From: Nocardioides currus
Lineage (GTDB): Bacteria > Actinomycetota > Actinomycetes > Propionibacteriales > Nocardioidaceae
Length of the DNA stretch: 64,000 nt
Assembly (NCBI RefSeq): GCF_003057875.1
Contig: NZ_PYXZ01000001.1
Span: 620,001-684,000, forward strand
Reading direction: 5' to 3'
The position numbers and the translations under genes are program-made. Each line of letters opens with the position of its first letter. The first letter of the stretch is position 1. This document shows, one piece after another, positions 1-7,835 of the stretch. The notes below the pieces were generated by a model. It was given only the letters and a program-made list of their open reading frames with translations, was not told the origin of the DNA and did no database searches.

Positions 1-212
1 CCGAGCTCACCAACGAGGTGCTCCTCGAGGCGCTCACCGAGCTGCCGCAGGAGCAGCGGGAGTGCCTGATCATGCGCTTCCTCCAGGGCATGAGCATCGC
101 CGAGACCGCGGCCGCGCTCGACCGGTCCGACGGGGCGGTCAAGCAGCTCCAGCTGCGCGGGGTGCGCAACCTCGCCAAGCTGTTGCCGGACGGGCTGCGT
201 GACCCGTCGTGA
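1..212 (+). CDS. RNA polymerase sigma factor, sigma-70 family (C-terminal part)
   Basis: This is the 3' end of a gene that begins before the window; the frame is open from the first bases to a TGA at 210-212. The visible 70 residues are sigma region 4, the part that contacts the -35 element. It shows the run LTELPQEQRECLIMRF followed by a helix-turn-helix (MSIAETAAALDRSDGAVKQ), as in ECF-type and short group 3 sigma factors. The DUF5667 membrane protein follows 85 bp downstream, a common partner arrangement in actinobacteria, so this is probably a sigma/modulator pair. The subfamily cannot be assigned without the missing N-terminal part. Confidence 0.85.
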   Translation, partial: ELTNEVLLEALTELPQEQRECLIMRFLQGMSIAETAAALDRSDGAVKQLQLRGVRNLAKLLPDGLRDPS

Positions 213-297
213 AGCCGACCATTCCGTGCGTAACTTCCGTCCCCACCGCGTCGTTTGGCTCGGTGGAGGGGCAGGACCTAGCGGCAGGACACCAGCG

Positions 298-1515
298 ATG
301 ACAGGGCCTTTCTCGGCGCGACGACGCGCGGAGGAGTTCGACGCGGCACTGTCGCGACCCCTCACCGAGCAGGACGCGACACAGTTCGCCGACCTCCTCG
401 CCGTGGTCCGCGACCTGCGCGCCGTCCCCGAACCCACCGCGCGCCCCGAGTTCGTCGGCGACCTGCGCGAGCGACTGATGGCCGAGGCCGACACGGCCCT
501 CCTCCCCCAGTCCGCCCGGCCGTTGACGGCCGTGGAGCAACGCCTGGTGCTCCCGGTGCGTACGACGCCGCGCGACCGCCGCCTCGCCACGGTGCTCGGC
601 GCCGCCGCACTGATCGGTGCGACGACCTCGGTCGCCGTGGCCGCCCAGACCGCCCTCCCCGGCGAGTCGCTCTACACGGTCAAGCGCGCGATCGAGGACG
701 CGCGGACCGGCATCGCCCGTGACGACGCGGCGAAGGGTCGAGCCATGCTCGCCAACGCCCGGGACCGGCTCGGCGAGGTGCGTGCGCTCGCCGACCGCGG
801 CGACCCGGCCAGCCTCGGGGTGCTCGGGTCGACCCTCGACGCGTTCACCGAGCAGGCCGCGGACGCGTCCGACGTGCTGCTGGCGTCGTACGCCGAGACC
901 GGCGACGAGGCGGTCGTGAGCGAGCTGCGCACCTTCACCGCGACGAGCATGGACGAGCTGTCGGCGCTCGAGTCGACGCTGCCCGCGTCGGAGCGCGAGG
1001 ACCTCGTCACGGCCGGCCGCCGGCTGGCCGACATCGACCTGCAGACCAGCCAGGCCTGCCCTGCCTGCACGGGCGACGTCACCTCCATCCCGCACAACCT
1101 GCTGTCCGCGGAGAAGCTCACCGGTGGGGTGACGACGGTGATCGTGGCCGCCAGCCAGGACCCCGGGCTGCTGAAGCCCGTCAAGGTCGTCAAGCCCGAC
1201 CCGGTCACCCCCGACCCGGTCTCCGGGCAGGACACCGACGGCGTCGAGGTCCCCGACCTCGAGGTGCCCGACCCCACCACGGCCGCCCCCACGCCCACGC
1301 CCACGCCGACCGGCAAGCCGACCTCGCCGGTGAAGGTCGACGTGAAGAAGCCGGTCAACGACGCCACCAAGCTGCTGACGGGCGACCTGACGACCGTCGT
1401 CGACGGCGTGCCCGTCGTCGACGACGTCCTGACCGGCGTCGGCACCACCCTCGACGGGACGGTCGACGGGGTGCAGGGCACCCTCGACGGCGTGACCGGC
1501 TCGCTGCTCCCCTGA
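298..1515 (+). CDS. DUF5667 domain membrane protein, likely sigma-associated
   Basis: A 405-residue protein. An N-terminal cytoplasmic segment (about 1-92) is followed by one hydrophobic segment (about 96-117), then an extracellular helical region beginning LPGESLYTVKRAIEDAR, the signature of DUF5667. The C-terminal third is low-complexity, with Asp/Pro/Thr repeats (PTPTPTPT near residue 330) and then VDGV-type repeats. An open frame extends upstream to 199, but ATG 298 fits better: the family starts with a short RRAEEFDAAL-type segment and the earlier stretch is Arg-rich noise overlapping the sigma stop. By position it probably modulates the sigma factor just upstream; no biochemical role is established for the domain. 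Confidence 0.8.
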   Translation: MTGPFSARRRAEEFDAALSRPLTEQDATQFADLLAVVRDLRAVPEPTARPEFVGDLRERLMAEADTALLPQSARPLTAVEQRLVLPVRTTPRDRRLATVLGAAALIGATTSVAVAAQTALPGESLYTVKRAIEDARTGIARDDAAKGRAMLANARDRLGEVRALADRGDPASLGVLGSTLDAFTEQAADASDVLLASYAETGDEAVVSELRTFTATSMDELSALESTLPASEREDLVTAGRRLADIDLQTSQACPACTGDVTSIPHNLLSAEKLTGGVTTVIVAASQDPGLLKPVKVVKPDPVTPDPVSGQDTDGVEVPDLEVPDPTTAAPTPTPTPTGKPTSPVKVDVKKPVNDATKLLTGDLTTVVDGVPVVDDVLTGVGTTLDGTVDGVQGTLDGVTGSLLP

Positions 1516-1537
1516 GCAGCACCTGACCGCGGCCTGA

Positions 1538-2740
1538 CTAGCGGAAGACGCCCTGCCGCTGGCGCAGCAGGCTGAACAGCGTCTGCTGGATCGTCTCGCG
1601 CACCTGGTCGGTGACGTTGAAGACCAGCATCGGGTCGTCGGCCTCGGCCGCGCTGTAGGCGTCGGTGCGGATCGGCTCGCCGAACTCGAGCAGCCACTTC
1701 GACGGCAGCGGCACCAGGCCGAGCGGTCCGAGCAGCGGGAAGAACGGCGTGATCGGGAGGTAGGGCACCCCGAAGAGCCGCGCCAGGGAGGGGATGTTGC
1801 CGACGAGCGGGTAGATCTCCTCGGCCCCGACGACCGACAGCGGCACGATCGGCACACCGGTGCGCAGGGCCGCCGAGACGAAGCCGCCCCGGCCGAAGCG
1901 CTGGAGGCGGTAACGCTCGCTGAACGGCTTGCCGATCCCCTTGAAGCCCTCCGGCCACACGCCGACCAGCTCGCCGCCCGACAGCATCCGCTCGGCGTCC
2001 TCGGTGCACGCGAGCGTCGCTCCGCCCTTGCGGGCCAGGGTGCTGACGACCGGCATCCGGAACACCAGGTCGGCGCCCAGCGGACGAAGGAAGCGCCCGG
2101 TCTCGTCGTGGACCGACAACATGGTCATCAGCCCGTCGACCGGCACCGTGCCGGAGTGGTTGGACACCACGAGGGCCCCGCCGGTGGTCGGGATGTTCTC
2201 GACCCCGCGCACCTCGACGCGGAACCACTTCTCGGCGATCGGTCGCAGCGCAGCCATGAAGAAGCGCTCGGTGACCTCGCTGTCGAAGCCGTACTCGTCG
2301 ACGACGTACTCCCCCGCCAGCCGGCGGCGCACGAACGCCATCATCTCGGCCAGCCGGCGCTCCCACTGCTCGCCGAAGACCTCGACGGCGGCCGTCTGGA
2401 ACGCCGAGAGCCAGTCGCCGACCGGCACGCCCGCGAGCGGGTGGCGTCCCTCGGTCGTGGCGGCCTCGCGGCCGGGCGTCGAGGGGGGTACGGCGCTGGG
2501 CTGCTCCTCCGGCGGCGCGGTGGCGGGCTCCACGGCGGCCGGCTTCGGGGCGACCGGCTTCGCCGCAGCGGGCTTCGGGGCGGTCTTCTGGGCGGTCGGC
2601 TTCGACCGGGCCTTCGGCTTCGAGGTGGCGGCCAGACCGCGGGCCGCGGACGAGGGCCGGTCGCGGCCCGTCCCGCGTCCCGGGCGGCCGCTGGTGCCGA
2701 TCGGGATCACCTGGGCGTCGTTGCGCTCGGCATCAGGCAC
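1538..2740 (-). CDS. Lysophospholipid acyltransferase family protein (PlsC-like)
   Basis: A 400-residue protein of the 1-acylglycerol-3-phosphate O-acyltransferase fold. The first 130 residues or so are a low-complexity Ala/Pro/Lys tail (KPAAAKPVAPKPAAVEP). The catalytic HX4D motif is visible as NHSGTVPVD near residue 194, and the substrate-binding block as WPEGFKGIGKP near 260. Such enzymes transfer an acyl group to a lysophospholipid at the inner membrane face, or to other acceptors in actinobacterial homologues. Its start overlaps the last codons of the SDR gene by 8 bp, so the two are co-transcribed. This acyltransferase-SDR-bS22-BldC order is typical of actinobacteria. The exact acceptor is unknown. 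Confidence 0.88.
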   Translation of the reverse strand: MPDAERNDAQVIPIGTSGRPGRGTGRDRPSSAARGLAATSKPKARSKPTAQKTAPKPAAAKPVAPKPAAVEPATAPPEEQPSAVPPSTPGREAATTEGRHPLAGVPVGDWLSAFQTAAVEVFGEQWERRLAEMMAFVRRRLAGEYVVDEYGFDSEVTERFFMAALRPIAEKWFRVEVRGVENIPTTGGALVVSNHSGTVPVDGLMTMLSVHDETGRFLRPLGADLVFRMPVVSTLARKGGATLACTEDAERMLSGGELVGVWPEGFKGIGKPFSERYRLQRFGRGGFVSAALRTGVPIVPLSVVGAEEIYPLVGNIPSLARLFGVPYLPITPFFPLLGPLGLVPLPSKWLLEFGEPIRTDAYSAAEADDPMLVFNVTDQVRETIQQTLFSLLRQRQGVFR

Positions 2741-3707
2741 GGGCCACCTCCCGGGGGGCCACGCCGAGGGAGACGCCGAAGTCGGCGAACGCCCCCTCGG
2801 TGGTGAAGCGCGGCTCGAACCCGAGCGTCTCGCGCATGCGGGTGGTGTCGACGCCGCGGCCGAAGGTGAGGAAGCTGCGCTGCTCGGGCGAGAAGTCGGC
2901 CACTCGGGCCTGACGCAGCGCGGAGCCGAGGCGGCCGACGGCGAAGCCGGGCAGCGAGACGGTCGGTTTGCCGAGTCGGCGGATCGCCTGCGACAGCATC
3001 AGCATGCCGTCACCGGCCACGTTGAAGGTGCCGTCGACGTCGGTGGCCATGGCGTGTCGGAGGACGTCGAGGAGGTCGTCCTCGTGGAGGAACTGCAGGC
3101 GCGGGTCGAAGCCGAGGACCTTCGGGATGACCGGCAGCCGGAAGTAGCTGGTGATCGGGCTGACGACGTGCGGGCCGATGACGTTGGCGGCGCGGATCGT
3201 GGTGACCTTGACGTCCGGGCGCCGGCGGGCGAAGCCGCGCACGTAGCCCTCGACCTCGAAGACGTCCTTGGCGTAGCCCGCGCTCGGCAGCCGCTTGGGC
3301 CCCATGTCCTCGGTGAACATCGCGGGGTCGCGCGAGCTGGCGCCGTACATCGTGGTCGTCGACTTCACGACCAGGCGTTGCACCGTGGGCGACTTCTGGC
3401 ACGCAGCGAGGAGCTGCATGGTGCCCATGACGTTGAGCTCCTTCATCGTGTTGCGACCGCCGGCCGAGCCGGGGGTCGCGATGACGCTCATGTGGACGAC
3501 GGTGTCGACGTCCTCCTTGGCGAGCACCTTCGCGATGACGGGGCTGCGGATGTCGGCGCGCACGAAGGAGACGCCGCCGATGTCACCGCGGGGCGGGACG
3601 ACATCGACGCCGATGACGCGATCATTGGACGGGTCGGCGGCAGCCGCACGCGCGAAACGGCGCGCGATGTCCCGGGAGATCCCGGTGACCAGCACGACCC
3701 GTCCCAT
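2733..3707 (-). CDS. NAD-dependent epimerase/dehydratase family protein (SDR)
   Basis: A 324-residue extended-SDR protein. The N-terminus reads GRVVLVTGISRDIARRFARA, a Rossmann nucleotide-binding loop, and the strand-end Asp of VIGVDVV suggests NAD preference. A region of about 110-150 carries the STTTMYG and YAKDVFEVE blocks that supply the Tyr-Lys catalytic pair. It lies in an operon with the acyltransferase downstream (8-bp overlap) and 11 bp after the bS22 gene. Substrate is not evident; relatives act on nucleotide sugars or hydroxysteroid-like compounds. Confidence 0.85.
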   Translation of the reverse strand: MGRVVLVTGISRDIARRFARAAAADPSNDRVIGVDVVPPRGDIGGVSFVRADIRSPVIAKVLAKEDVDTVVHMSVIATPGSAGGRNTMKELNVMGTMQLLAACQKSPTVQRLVVKSTTTMYGASSRDPAMFTEDMGPKRLPSAGYAKDVFEVEGYVRGFARRRPDVKVTTIRAANVIGPHVVSPITSYFRLPVIPKVLGFDPRLQFLHEDDLLDVLRHAMATDVDGTFNVAGDGMLMLSQAIRRLGKPTVSLPGFAVGRLGSALRQARVADFSPEQRSFLTFGRGVDTTRMRETLGFEPRFTTEGAFADFGVSLGVAPREVARA

Positions 3708-3718
3708 GGGCGCAGGTG

Positions 3719-3820
3719 TTACTTGCCGAGCTTGCGACGCTGGACGCGCGTCTTCTTCAGCAGCTTGCGGTGCTTCTTCTTGGCCATGCGCTTGCGCCGC
3801 TTCTTGATGACAGAACCCAC
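3719..3820 (-). CDS. Small ribosomal subunit protein bS22 (AURKAIP1/COX24 domain)
   Basis: A 33-codon gene. The product starts [18 protein letters not shown] and ends RRKLGK, almost entirely Lys and Arg, which matches the tiny actinobacterial small-subunit protein first seen in mycobacterial ribosome structures. The start is GTG at 3818-3820; the reverse-strand sequence GAAAGGTTTCCC just upstream supplies a purine-rich ribosome-binding stretch. It lies between bldC and the SDR gene, the conserved location of this gene in actinobacteria. Gene callers often miss it because of its length. Recognition rests on sequence and context. Confidence 0.9.
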   Translation of the reverse strand: MGSVIKKRRKRMAKKKHRKLLKKTRVQRRKLGK

Positions 3821-3928
3821 GGGAAACCTTTCACGAACCTGTGCGGGCAGGTGCCCGCACGATCCGCACAGCCTACTGGCCCGTGCTGATCAGCGAGAAT
3901 CGGTGTCCGTCGAGCTCGCGCGGCGGCG

Positions 3929-4135
3929 TCAGCCGGCGTTGTAGAAGCTCTTGCGCAGGTACTCGTTGACGTCGTCCTCGGTCACCCGGAACGAGCGGCC
4001 GACGCGCACCGCCGGCAGCTCGGCGTTGTGGACGAGGCGGTAGACGGTCATCTTCGAGACACGCATCTTGGACGCCACTTCGGCGATCGTCAGGAAGACG
4101 ACGTCGGACATGTCTCCGGGGGTCTTGGAAGCCAT
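3929..4135 (-). CDS. bldC: BldC, MerR-like developmental/transcription regulator
   Basis: A 68-residue, single winged-helix DNA-binding protein. The core LTIAEVASKMRVSKMTVYRL followed by VRVGRSFRVTEDDVNEYL is the BldC signature. BldC proteins lack the dimerisation coiled coil of classical MerR and bind direct repeats cooperatively. In Streptomyces BldC holds back entry into development; in non-sporulating relatives its role is unclear. The start is placed at ATG 4133-4135 (MASKTPGDMSD), where family members begin, rather than the upstream ATG at 4186, which adds 17 unrelated residues. An AAAGG stretch lies upstream. Neighbours bS22 and the SDR are conserved. Confidence 0.92.
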   Translation of the reverse strand: MASKTPGDMSDVVFLTIAEVASKMRVSKMTVYRLVHNAELPAVRVGRSFRVTEDDVNEYLRKSFYNAG

Positions 4136-4286
4136 CGGTGCACCAAACCTTTCGCGCAACGGCACCGGCTTCCCCACCGGTGTCACAAGTTCGTTGGCGC
4201 TCTATCGGGACAATAGGGCCAATGTGACCCGTGGGGAAGGGTGTTACTAGAGAAACTTGTGGGACGTCCGGCGTGTCGGTTTGCTT

Positions 4287-5468
4287 TCACGGGTACGGGT
4301 CGAGGCCGTGCAGCGGGAAGATCTCCGTGCGCGTGGCCATGATGGCCCGGTCGAGCCAGGTCTCGGGGTCGTAGCCGTCGGCCCAGTCTCGGTAGCCCGC
4401 GCTGCGTCCGTCGGTGAGCCGGTGCGGCGGCGTACGCCCCAGCGCCTCCTCGACGTAGGCCCGCCACGCGGGGGGCGTCTCGGTGGCCGGGTCGAGCGGT
4501 GCGCCGGCCACGATCGCCAGCAGGTGCGTCCAGGCGCGGGGCACGACCTCGACGAGTGCGTAGCCCCCACCGCCGGTCACCACCCATTTGCCGTCGCAGA
4601 CCTCGTGCGCCAGCTCGTGCAGGGCGAGGTAGGCCGCGCGCTGGCCGTCGACGCTCAGCATGAGGTGGGCGAGCGGGTCCTCCATGTGCGAGTCGCAGCC
4701 GTGCTGGGTGACCAGCACCTGCGGCTCGAAGGCGCGCACCAGCGGCGGCACGACCGCGTGGAACGCCCGCAGCCACCCGCCGTCGGCCGTGCCGGGCGGG
4801 AGCGCGACGTTGACCGCGGTCCCCTCCGCGCCGGCGCCGCCGTGGTCCTGCGGGAAGCCGGTGCCGGGGAAGAGCATCTGCCCGGTCTCGTGCAGGGAGA
4901 TCGTGAGGACCCGTGGGTCGTCGTAGAAGATCTTCTCCACGCCGTCCCCGTGGTGGACGTCCACGTCGACGTAGGCGATGCGCTCGACCCCGTTGTCGAG
5001 CAGGTGCTGGATCCCGACCGCGATGTCGTTGTAGATGCAGAAACCGCTCGACCGGTCGGCCATCGCGTGGTGCAGGCCGCCGACGATGCTGGCGCTGTGC
5101 AGCGAGTCGCCGCTGAGCACCTGGCGGCAGGCCTCGACGGTCGCCCCGACGACGTGGGCGGCCGCCGCGTGCATGTCGCGGAAGACCGGGTTGTCGTCGC
5201 TGCCGAGCCCGTGCTCGGGGTCCTCGCCACCCTCCTGGCCCATGCGGGTGACGGCCGCGATCAGCCCGTCGGTGTGGACACTGGCGATCAGCTCGTTGGC
5301 GGCGACCGGGGCGGGCACGACCTCGAGCCCGTCGAGCACGCCGAGCTCGCGCGCCAGGCGCATCGTGAGGTCCACGCGGATCGGCGACATCGGGTGCGCG
5401 GGCCCGAAGTTGTACTCCGTGAGCGATGAGTCGAAGACGACCGACGCCGGCCCGGAGCAGTCCACCAT
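4287..5468 (-). CDS. acuC: AcuC-type histone deacetylase family protein
   Basis: A 393-residue class I-like zinc deacetylase. The paired catalytic histidines are in GGLHHAMADR, the zinc/charge-relay block is DVDVHHGDGVEKIF, and the C-terminal Tyr is in GGGYALVEV. In Bacillus, AcuC removes acetyl groups from acetyl-CoA synthetase, adjusting acetate use; the actinobacterial orthologues may have similar targets, which is inferred. The length agrees with the family. The start ATG is preceded on the minus strand by TAGGTT (5475-5480) with a 6-nt gap, so the mRNA is probably leaderless. It diverges from the small membrane-protein operon at 5561. Confidence 0.9.
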   Translation of the reverse strand: MVDCSGPASVVFDSSLTEYNFGPAHPMSPIRVDLTMRLARELGVLDGLEVVPAPVAANELIASVHTDGLIAAVTRMGQEGGEDPEHGLGSDDNPVFRDMHAAAAHVVGATVEACRQVLSGDSLHSASIVGGLHHAMADRSSGFCIYNDIAVGIQHLLDNGVERIAYVDVDVHHGDGVEKIFYDDPRVLTISLHETGQMLFPGTGFPQDHGGAGAEGTAVNVALPPGTADGGWLRAFHAVVPPLVRAFEPQVLVTQHGCDSHMEDPLAHLMLSVDGQRAAYLALHELAHEVCDGKWVVTGGGGYALVEVVPRAWTHLLAIVAGAPLDPATETPPAWRAYVEEALGRTPPHRLTDGRSAGYRDWADGYDPETWLDRAIMATRTEIFPLHGLDPYP

Positions 5469-5526
5469 GCCCCGAACCTATCGCCCGGCGCGTGGCGGCC
5501 CTCACACCGTTCGACGCACACCCGGG

Positions 5527-5542
5527 TTTGAACACGTTCAAA
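5527..5542. promoter_or_regulatory. Inverted-repeat operator upstream of 5561 gene
   Basis: TTTGAACACGTTCAAA is a perfect 7-bp inverted repeat around a 2-bp centre. It overlaps the expected -35 position of the promoter whose -10 is TATAGT at 5549-5554. The TTGAAC-2-GTTCAA form is typical of TetR-family operators; the TetR gene at 6813 is the obvious candidate binder. Binding is inferred. Confidence 0.7.
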
Positions 5543-5548
5543 ATGCGC

Positions 5549-5554
5549 TATAGT
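5549..5554 (+). promoter_or_regulatory. -10 element of leaderless promoter
   Basis: TATAGT lies 6 nt before ATG 5561, so transcription should begin at or next to the A of the start codon. It stands out in this GC-rich DNA and sits between the two TTGAAC palindromes. Confidence 0.65.
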
Positions 5555-5560
5555 GCTGAC

Positions 5561-5992
5561 ATGGCTGGAATTGAACGCGTTCAACACGCGGCGTGGACCG
5601 CGCCGTGCCGTCCGCAACCGCTGTGGGTTCCGGTCGGGGCCCTGACGGGTGTCGGCACCGGGGCCGTCGCGGGCGCAGTGCTGCTCGCGGTGTGGTGGCG
5701 CAGCGATCCGACGCACGCGGCAGAGATCGGCCTCTGGTACGGCGGGATCGTCGGCGGGGTCATCGGACTCGTGGCCGGGGTGGTGCTGACGTTCGCCGCC
5801 GGCAGCCACCTCGCCCGTCCGGTGGCACGCGATCGCGCCTTCGCCGTCGCGACCCTCGTCACCGCCCTGCCCGCGGTCCTCCTGTCGCTGCCGTTCATGG
5901 TCCATCCCTTCCCCTTCTTCTCGCTCGTGCTCGCGACCCTGGTCAGCGTCCTCGCTGGAGGGATCGCACGCGGGCTCGCTCGCGCCCTCTGA
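5561..5992 (+). CDS. Small integral membrane protein, unknown function
   Basis: A 143-residue protein with about four hydrophobic segments (roughly 24-47, 57-82, 94-113 and 117-138) separated by short basic loops. I do not recognise the family. The frame is open upstream to 5426, but ATG 5561 is chosen because a TATAGT box ends 6 nt before it and the upstream part is Arg/Pro-rich noise. Codons 4-8 contain the second TTGAAC palindrome, so a repressor bound there would sit on the gene itself. It heads a run of four genes ending with a TetR regulator and is probably under that regulator. Confidence 0.7.
   Translation: MAGIERVQHAAWTAPCRPQPLWVPVGALTGVGTGAVAGAVLLAVWWRSDPTHAAEIGLWYGGIVGGVIGLVAGVVLTFAAGSHLARPVARDRAFAVATLVTALPAVLLSLPFMVHPFPFFSLVLATLVSVLAGGIARGLARAL
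5571..5584. promoter_or_regulatory. Second inverted-repeat operator, inside the coding start
   Basis: TTGAACGCGTTCAA is a perfect 14-bp palindrome in codons 4-8 of the membrane-protein gene. It shares the TTGAAC/GTTCAA arms with 5527-5542; the two centres are 43 bp apart, about four helical turns. Two sites on either side of one start suggest cooperative repression. Confidence 0.68.
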
Positions 5993-6028
5993 CCGTTCCG
6001 CCCACCCACCACCACAACAGGAGTTCCC

Positions 6029-6445
6029 ATGGACTGGACCGCCGCTTCCTACCTCACCTACCTCGCCGTGACCGTGCCGCTGACGATCTGGGTCGCCAGC
6101 ACCCTCTCCAGCAACGGCCGGGTGTTCCTCGAGGACGTCTTCGACGACAACGCCGCGCTCGCCGACGCGATCAACAAGCTGCTCGTCGTCGGCTTCTACC
6201 TGCTCAACGTCGGCTTCGTGCTGCTCTACCTGCGCACCGGCGAGCTCGTCGTCGACCTGCCGAGCCTGATGGAGGTCGTCAGCCTCAAGGTCGGCGTCGT
6301 GATGGTGGTCCTCGGACTGATCCACTTCACCAACGTCTACGTCTTCAACTCGATCCGCCGTCGGGTGCGGATGGAGAGCCTGCGCACCCCGCCGCTGCCG
6401 CCGCAGCAGTTCGTCGGACCGGCGCAGCCCGCCTACCCGCGGTGA
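6029..6445 (+). CDS. Membrane protein, unknown function
   Basis: A 138-residue protein with three predicted membrane spans: about 6-26 (LTYLAVTVPLTIWVA), 50-67 (LLVVGFYLLNVGFVLLYL) and 84-107 (LKVGVVMVVLGLIHFTNVYV). The tail is basic and Pro-rich. A good ribosome-binding site (ACAGGAG) lies just before ATG 6029. It follows the first small membrane protein by 36 bp and precedes the DCC gene by 6 bp, so all are likely co-transcribed. Homologues are known in other actinobacteria only as hypothetical membrane proteins; I cannot assign a function. Confidence 0.75.
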   Translation: MDWTAASYLTYLAVTVPLTIWVASTLSSNGRVFLEDVFDDNAALADAINKLLVVGFYLLNVGFVLLYLRTGELVVDLPSLMEVVSLKVGVVMVVLGLIHFTNVYVFNSIRRRVRMESLRTPPLPPQQFVGPAQPAYPR

Positions 6446-6451
6446 CCTCCG

Positions 6452-6901
6452 GTGCGACTGACGGTGCTGTACGACGACGGGTGCCCGATGTGCCGGACCT
6501 TCAGCTCCTGGCTGGCGCGCCAGCCGACGCTGGTGGGCCTCAGCCTGATGGCCGCCGGATCGCCGTACGCCCGTGCCCGGTTCCCGACGCTCGACCACGA
6601 GAGGACGCTCGAGGAGATCACCGTCGTCGGCGACGACGGTGCGGTGTGGACGGGATCGCACGCGTGGGTGATGTGCCTGTGGGCGACCGCCGCCCACCGA
6701 CCGCTGGCCGAGAGCCTGGCCCGGCCGTCGCGACTGCCGCTGGCGCGAGGCGCCGCGCACCTCGCCGCCGGCATCCGCCACGTCACCACGAGTCGGACCG
6801 CGCGGTCGGGGGGTGACTACCCTGACCACTGTGCCGGAACCTGCGCCCCGCCCGACCACGCCCCCAGCCAGGGTCTCCTCGAAGGCCTCGTCGAAGGCTG
6901 A
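6452..6901 (+). CDS. DCC family thiol-disulfide oxidoreductase-like protein (DUF393)
   Basis: A 149-residue protein beginning RLTVLYDDGCPMCRTF, the DxxCxxC motif that names the DUF393/DCC family. The fold is thioredoxin-like and redox activity is presumed rather than shown. The start is GTG 6452, 6 nt after the preceding stop. The last 30 codons overlap the start of the TetR gene by 89 bp in another frame; the C-terminal part (after about residue 115) is compositionally odd and may be tolerated read-through of regulator DNA. Its co-location with two membrane proteins suggests a membrane redox or transport role, which is inference. Confidence 0.8.
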   Translation: MRLTVLYDDGCPMCRTFSSWLARQPTLVGLSLMAAGSPYARARFPTLDHERTLEEITVVGDDGAVWTGSHAWVMCLWATAAHRPLAESLARPSRLPLARGAAHLAAGIRHVTTSRTARSGGDYPDHCAGTCAPPDHAPSQGLLEGLVEG

Positions 6902-7541
6902 GCAGACCCGCGCCACCATTGTCTCCTCGGCGCTGGACCTGTTCCGCACGAAGGGTTTCGAGGGCACCACGATGCGCGGCATCGCCGACGCGGCCGGGGT
7001 CTCGCTCGGCAGCGCGTACTACTACTTCGCCGGGAAGGAACACCTGATCCAGGCGTTCTACGGCCAGATGCAGGGCGAGCACCTGACCGCCGCCCGGTCG
7101 GTGCTGGACCGCGAGACCGACTTCTCGGCCCGCCTGAGGGGCGTGCTCGAGGCGTGGGTCGAGACGGCCGAGCCCTACCACGAGTTCGCCGGCACCTTCT
7201 TCAAGAACGCCGCCGAGCCGACCAGCCCGCTCTCCCCCTTCTCCCCCGAGTCGACCGACGCCCGCGACGCGAGCATCGCGATCTACGCCGAGGTCGTGAC
7301 GGGGTCCGACATCAAGGTCGCGTCCGCCCTGCGACCGCGGCTGCCGGAGCTGCTCTGGCTGCTGCAGATGGGGATCGTGCTGTTCTGGGTGCACGACCGC
7401 AGTGACGACCAGGCCCGCACCCGTGCCCTGATCGGCGGCGTGGTGCCGCTGGTCGACAAGCTGGCCCGCCTCTCACGGGTCCCGGTCGTGCGCGGGGTGA
7501 CCGCCGACCTCGTCGCGCTGCTCGACTCGCTGCGCTCCTGA
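6813..7541 (+). CDS. TetR/AcrR family transcriptional regulator
   Basis: A 242-residue regulator. After a Pro/Ser-rich leader of about 28 residues comes a standard TetR DNA-binding domain: TRATIVSSALDLFRTKGFEG, then IADAAGVSLGSAYYYFAGKE. The remaining 170 residues form a ligand domain with no recognisable ligand. GTG 6813 is preceded by a GGGGG stretch; a later GTG at 6831 is possible. It closes the four-gene run from 5561 and most likely represses it through the TTGAAC palindromes at 5527-5584, a typical autoregulated arrangement. The ligand and exact targets are unknown. Confidence 0.88.
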   Translation: MTTLTTVPEPAPRPTTPPARVSSKASSKAEQTRATIVSSALDLFRTKGFEGTTMRGIADAAGVSLGSAYYYFAGKEHLIQAFYGQMQGEHLTAARSVLDRETDFSARLRGVLEAWVETAEPYHEFAGTFFKNAAEPTSPLSPFSPESTDARDASIAIYAEVVTGSDIKVASALRPRLPELLWLLQMGIVLFWVHDRSDDQARTRALIGGVVPLVDKLARLSRVPVVRGVTADLVALLDSLRS

Positions 7542-7680
7542 GGTCCGGGCGCCGCACCGGCGGCGCGTCGGACGGGTCGAAGTCGCCGTACGCAGGCGCG
7601 CTCACGCTGACCGCGTCGCGCCTGCCGGACTTCGTCACGTCCGACACGCCGGTGCGCTCCATCCGTCGGACGTCCGGACG

Positions 7681-7825
7681 TCGCCGTACGGCGGCGGGTG
7701 AGCCACCTTCGTCGGCGGCGGAATGTGGGTGACTCACCGCCCCGCTGGGCGGACGCGTGTCGTCGTACGGCGGCGGCGCGTGAGCCACGTCGGCGAGCCG
7801 CACAAGGTGGGTGGCTCACCGCCCC
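7681..7825. repeat. Hairpin repeat array 1 (two copies) between converging genes
   Basis: This spacer (7542-7835) holds no gene. It carries two diverged copies of a hairpin unit: arms GGTGAGCCACC (7697-7707) with GGTGACTCACC (7728-7738), and GTGAGCCAC (7780-7788) with GTGGCTCACC (7811-7820), each preceded by a CGCCGTACGG-like or CGTCGTACGG-like link. The same family recurs at 24.4 and 46.0 kb. The TetR gene ends on one side and the sigma-partner gene on the other. No clear structure was seen at 7542-7680. Confidence 0.75.
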
Positions 7826-7835
7826 CGGGCGAGGC

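Noticed and set aside
5426..5560. Upstream extension of the 5561 membrane protein
   Set aside because: Extension is Arg/Pro-rich, overlaps operator and promoter, and overlaps the start of acuC.
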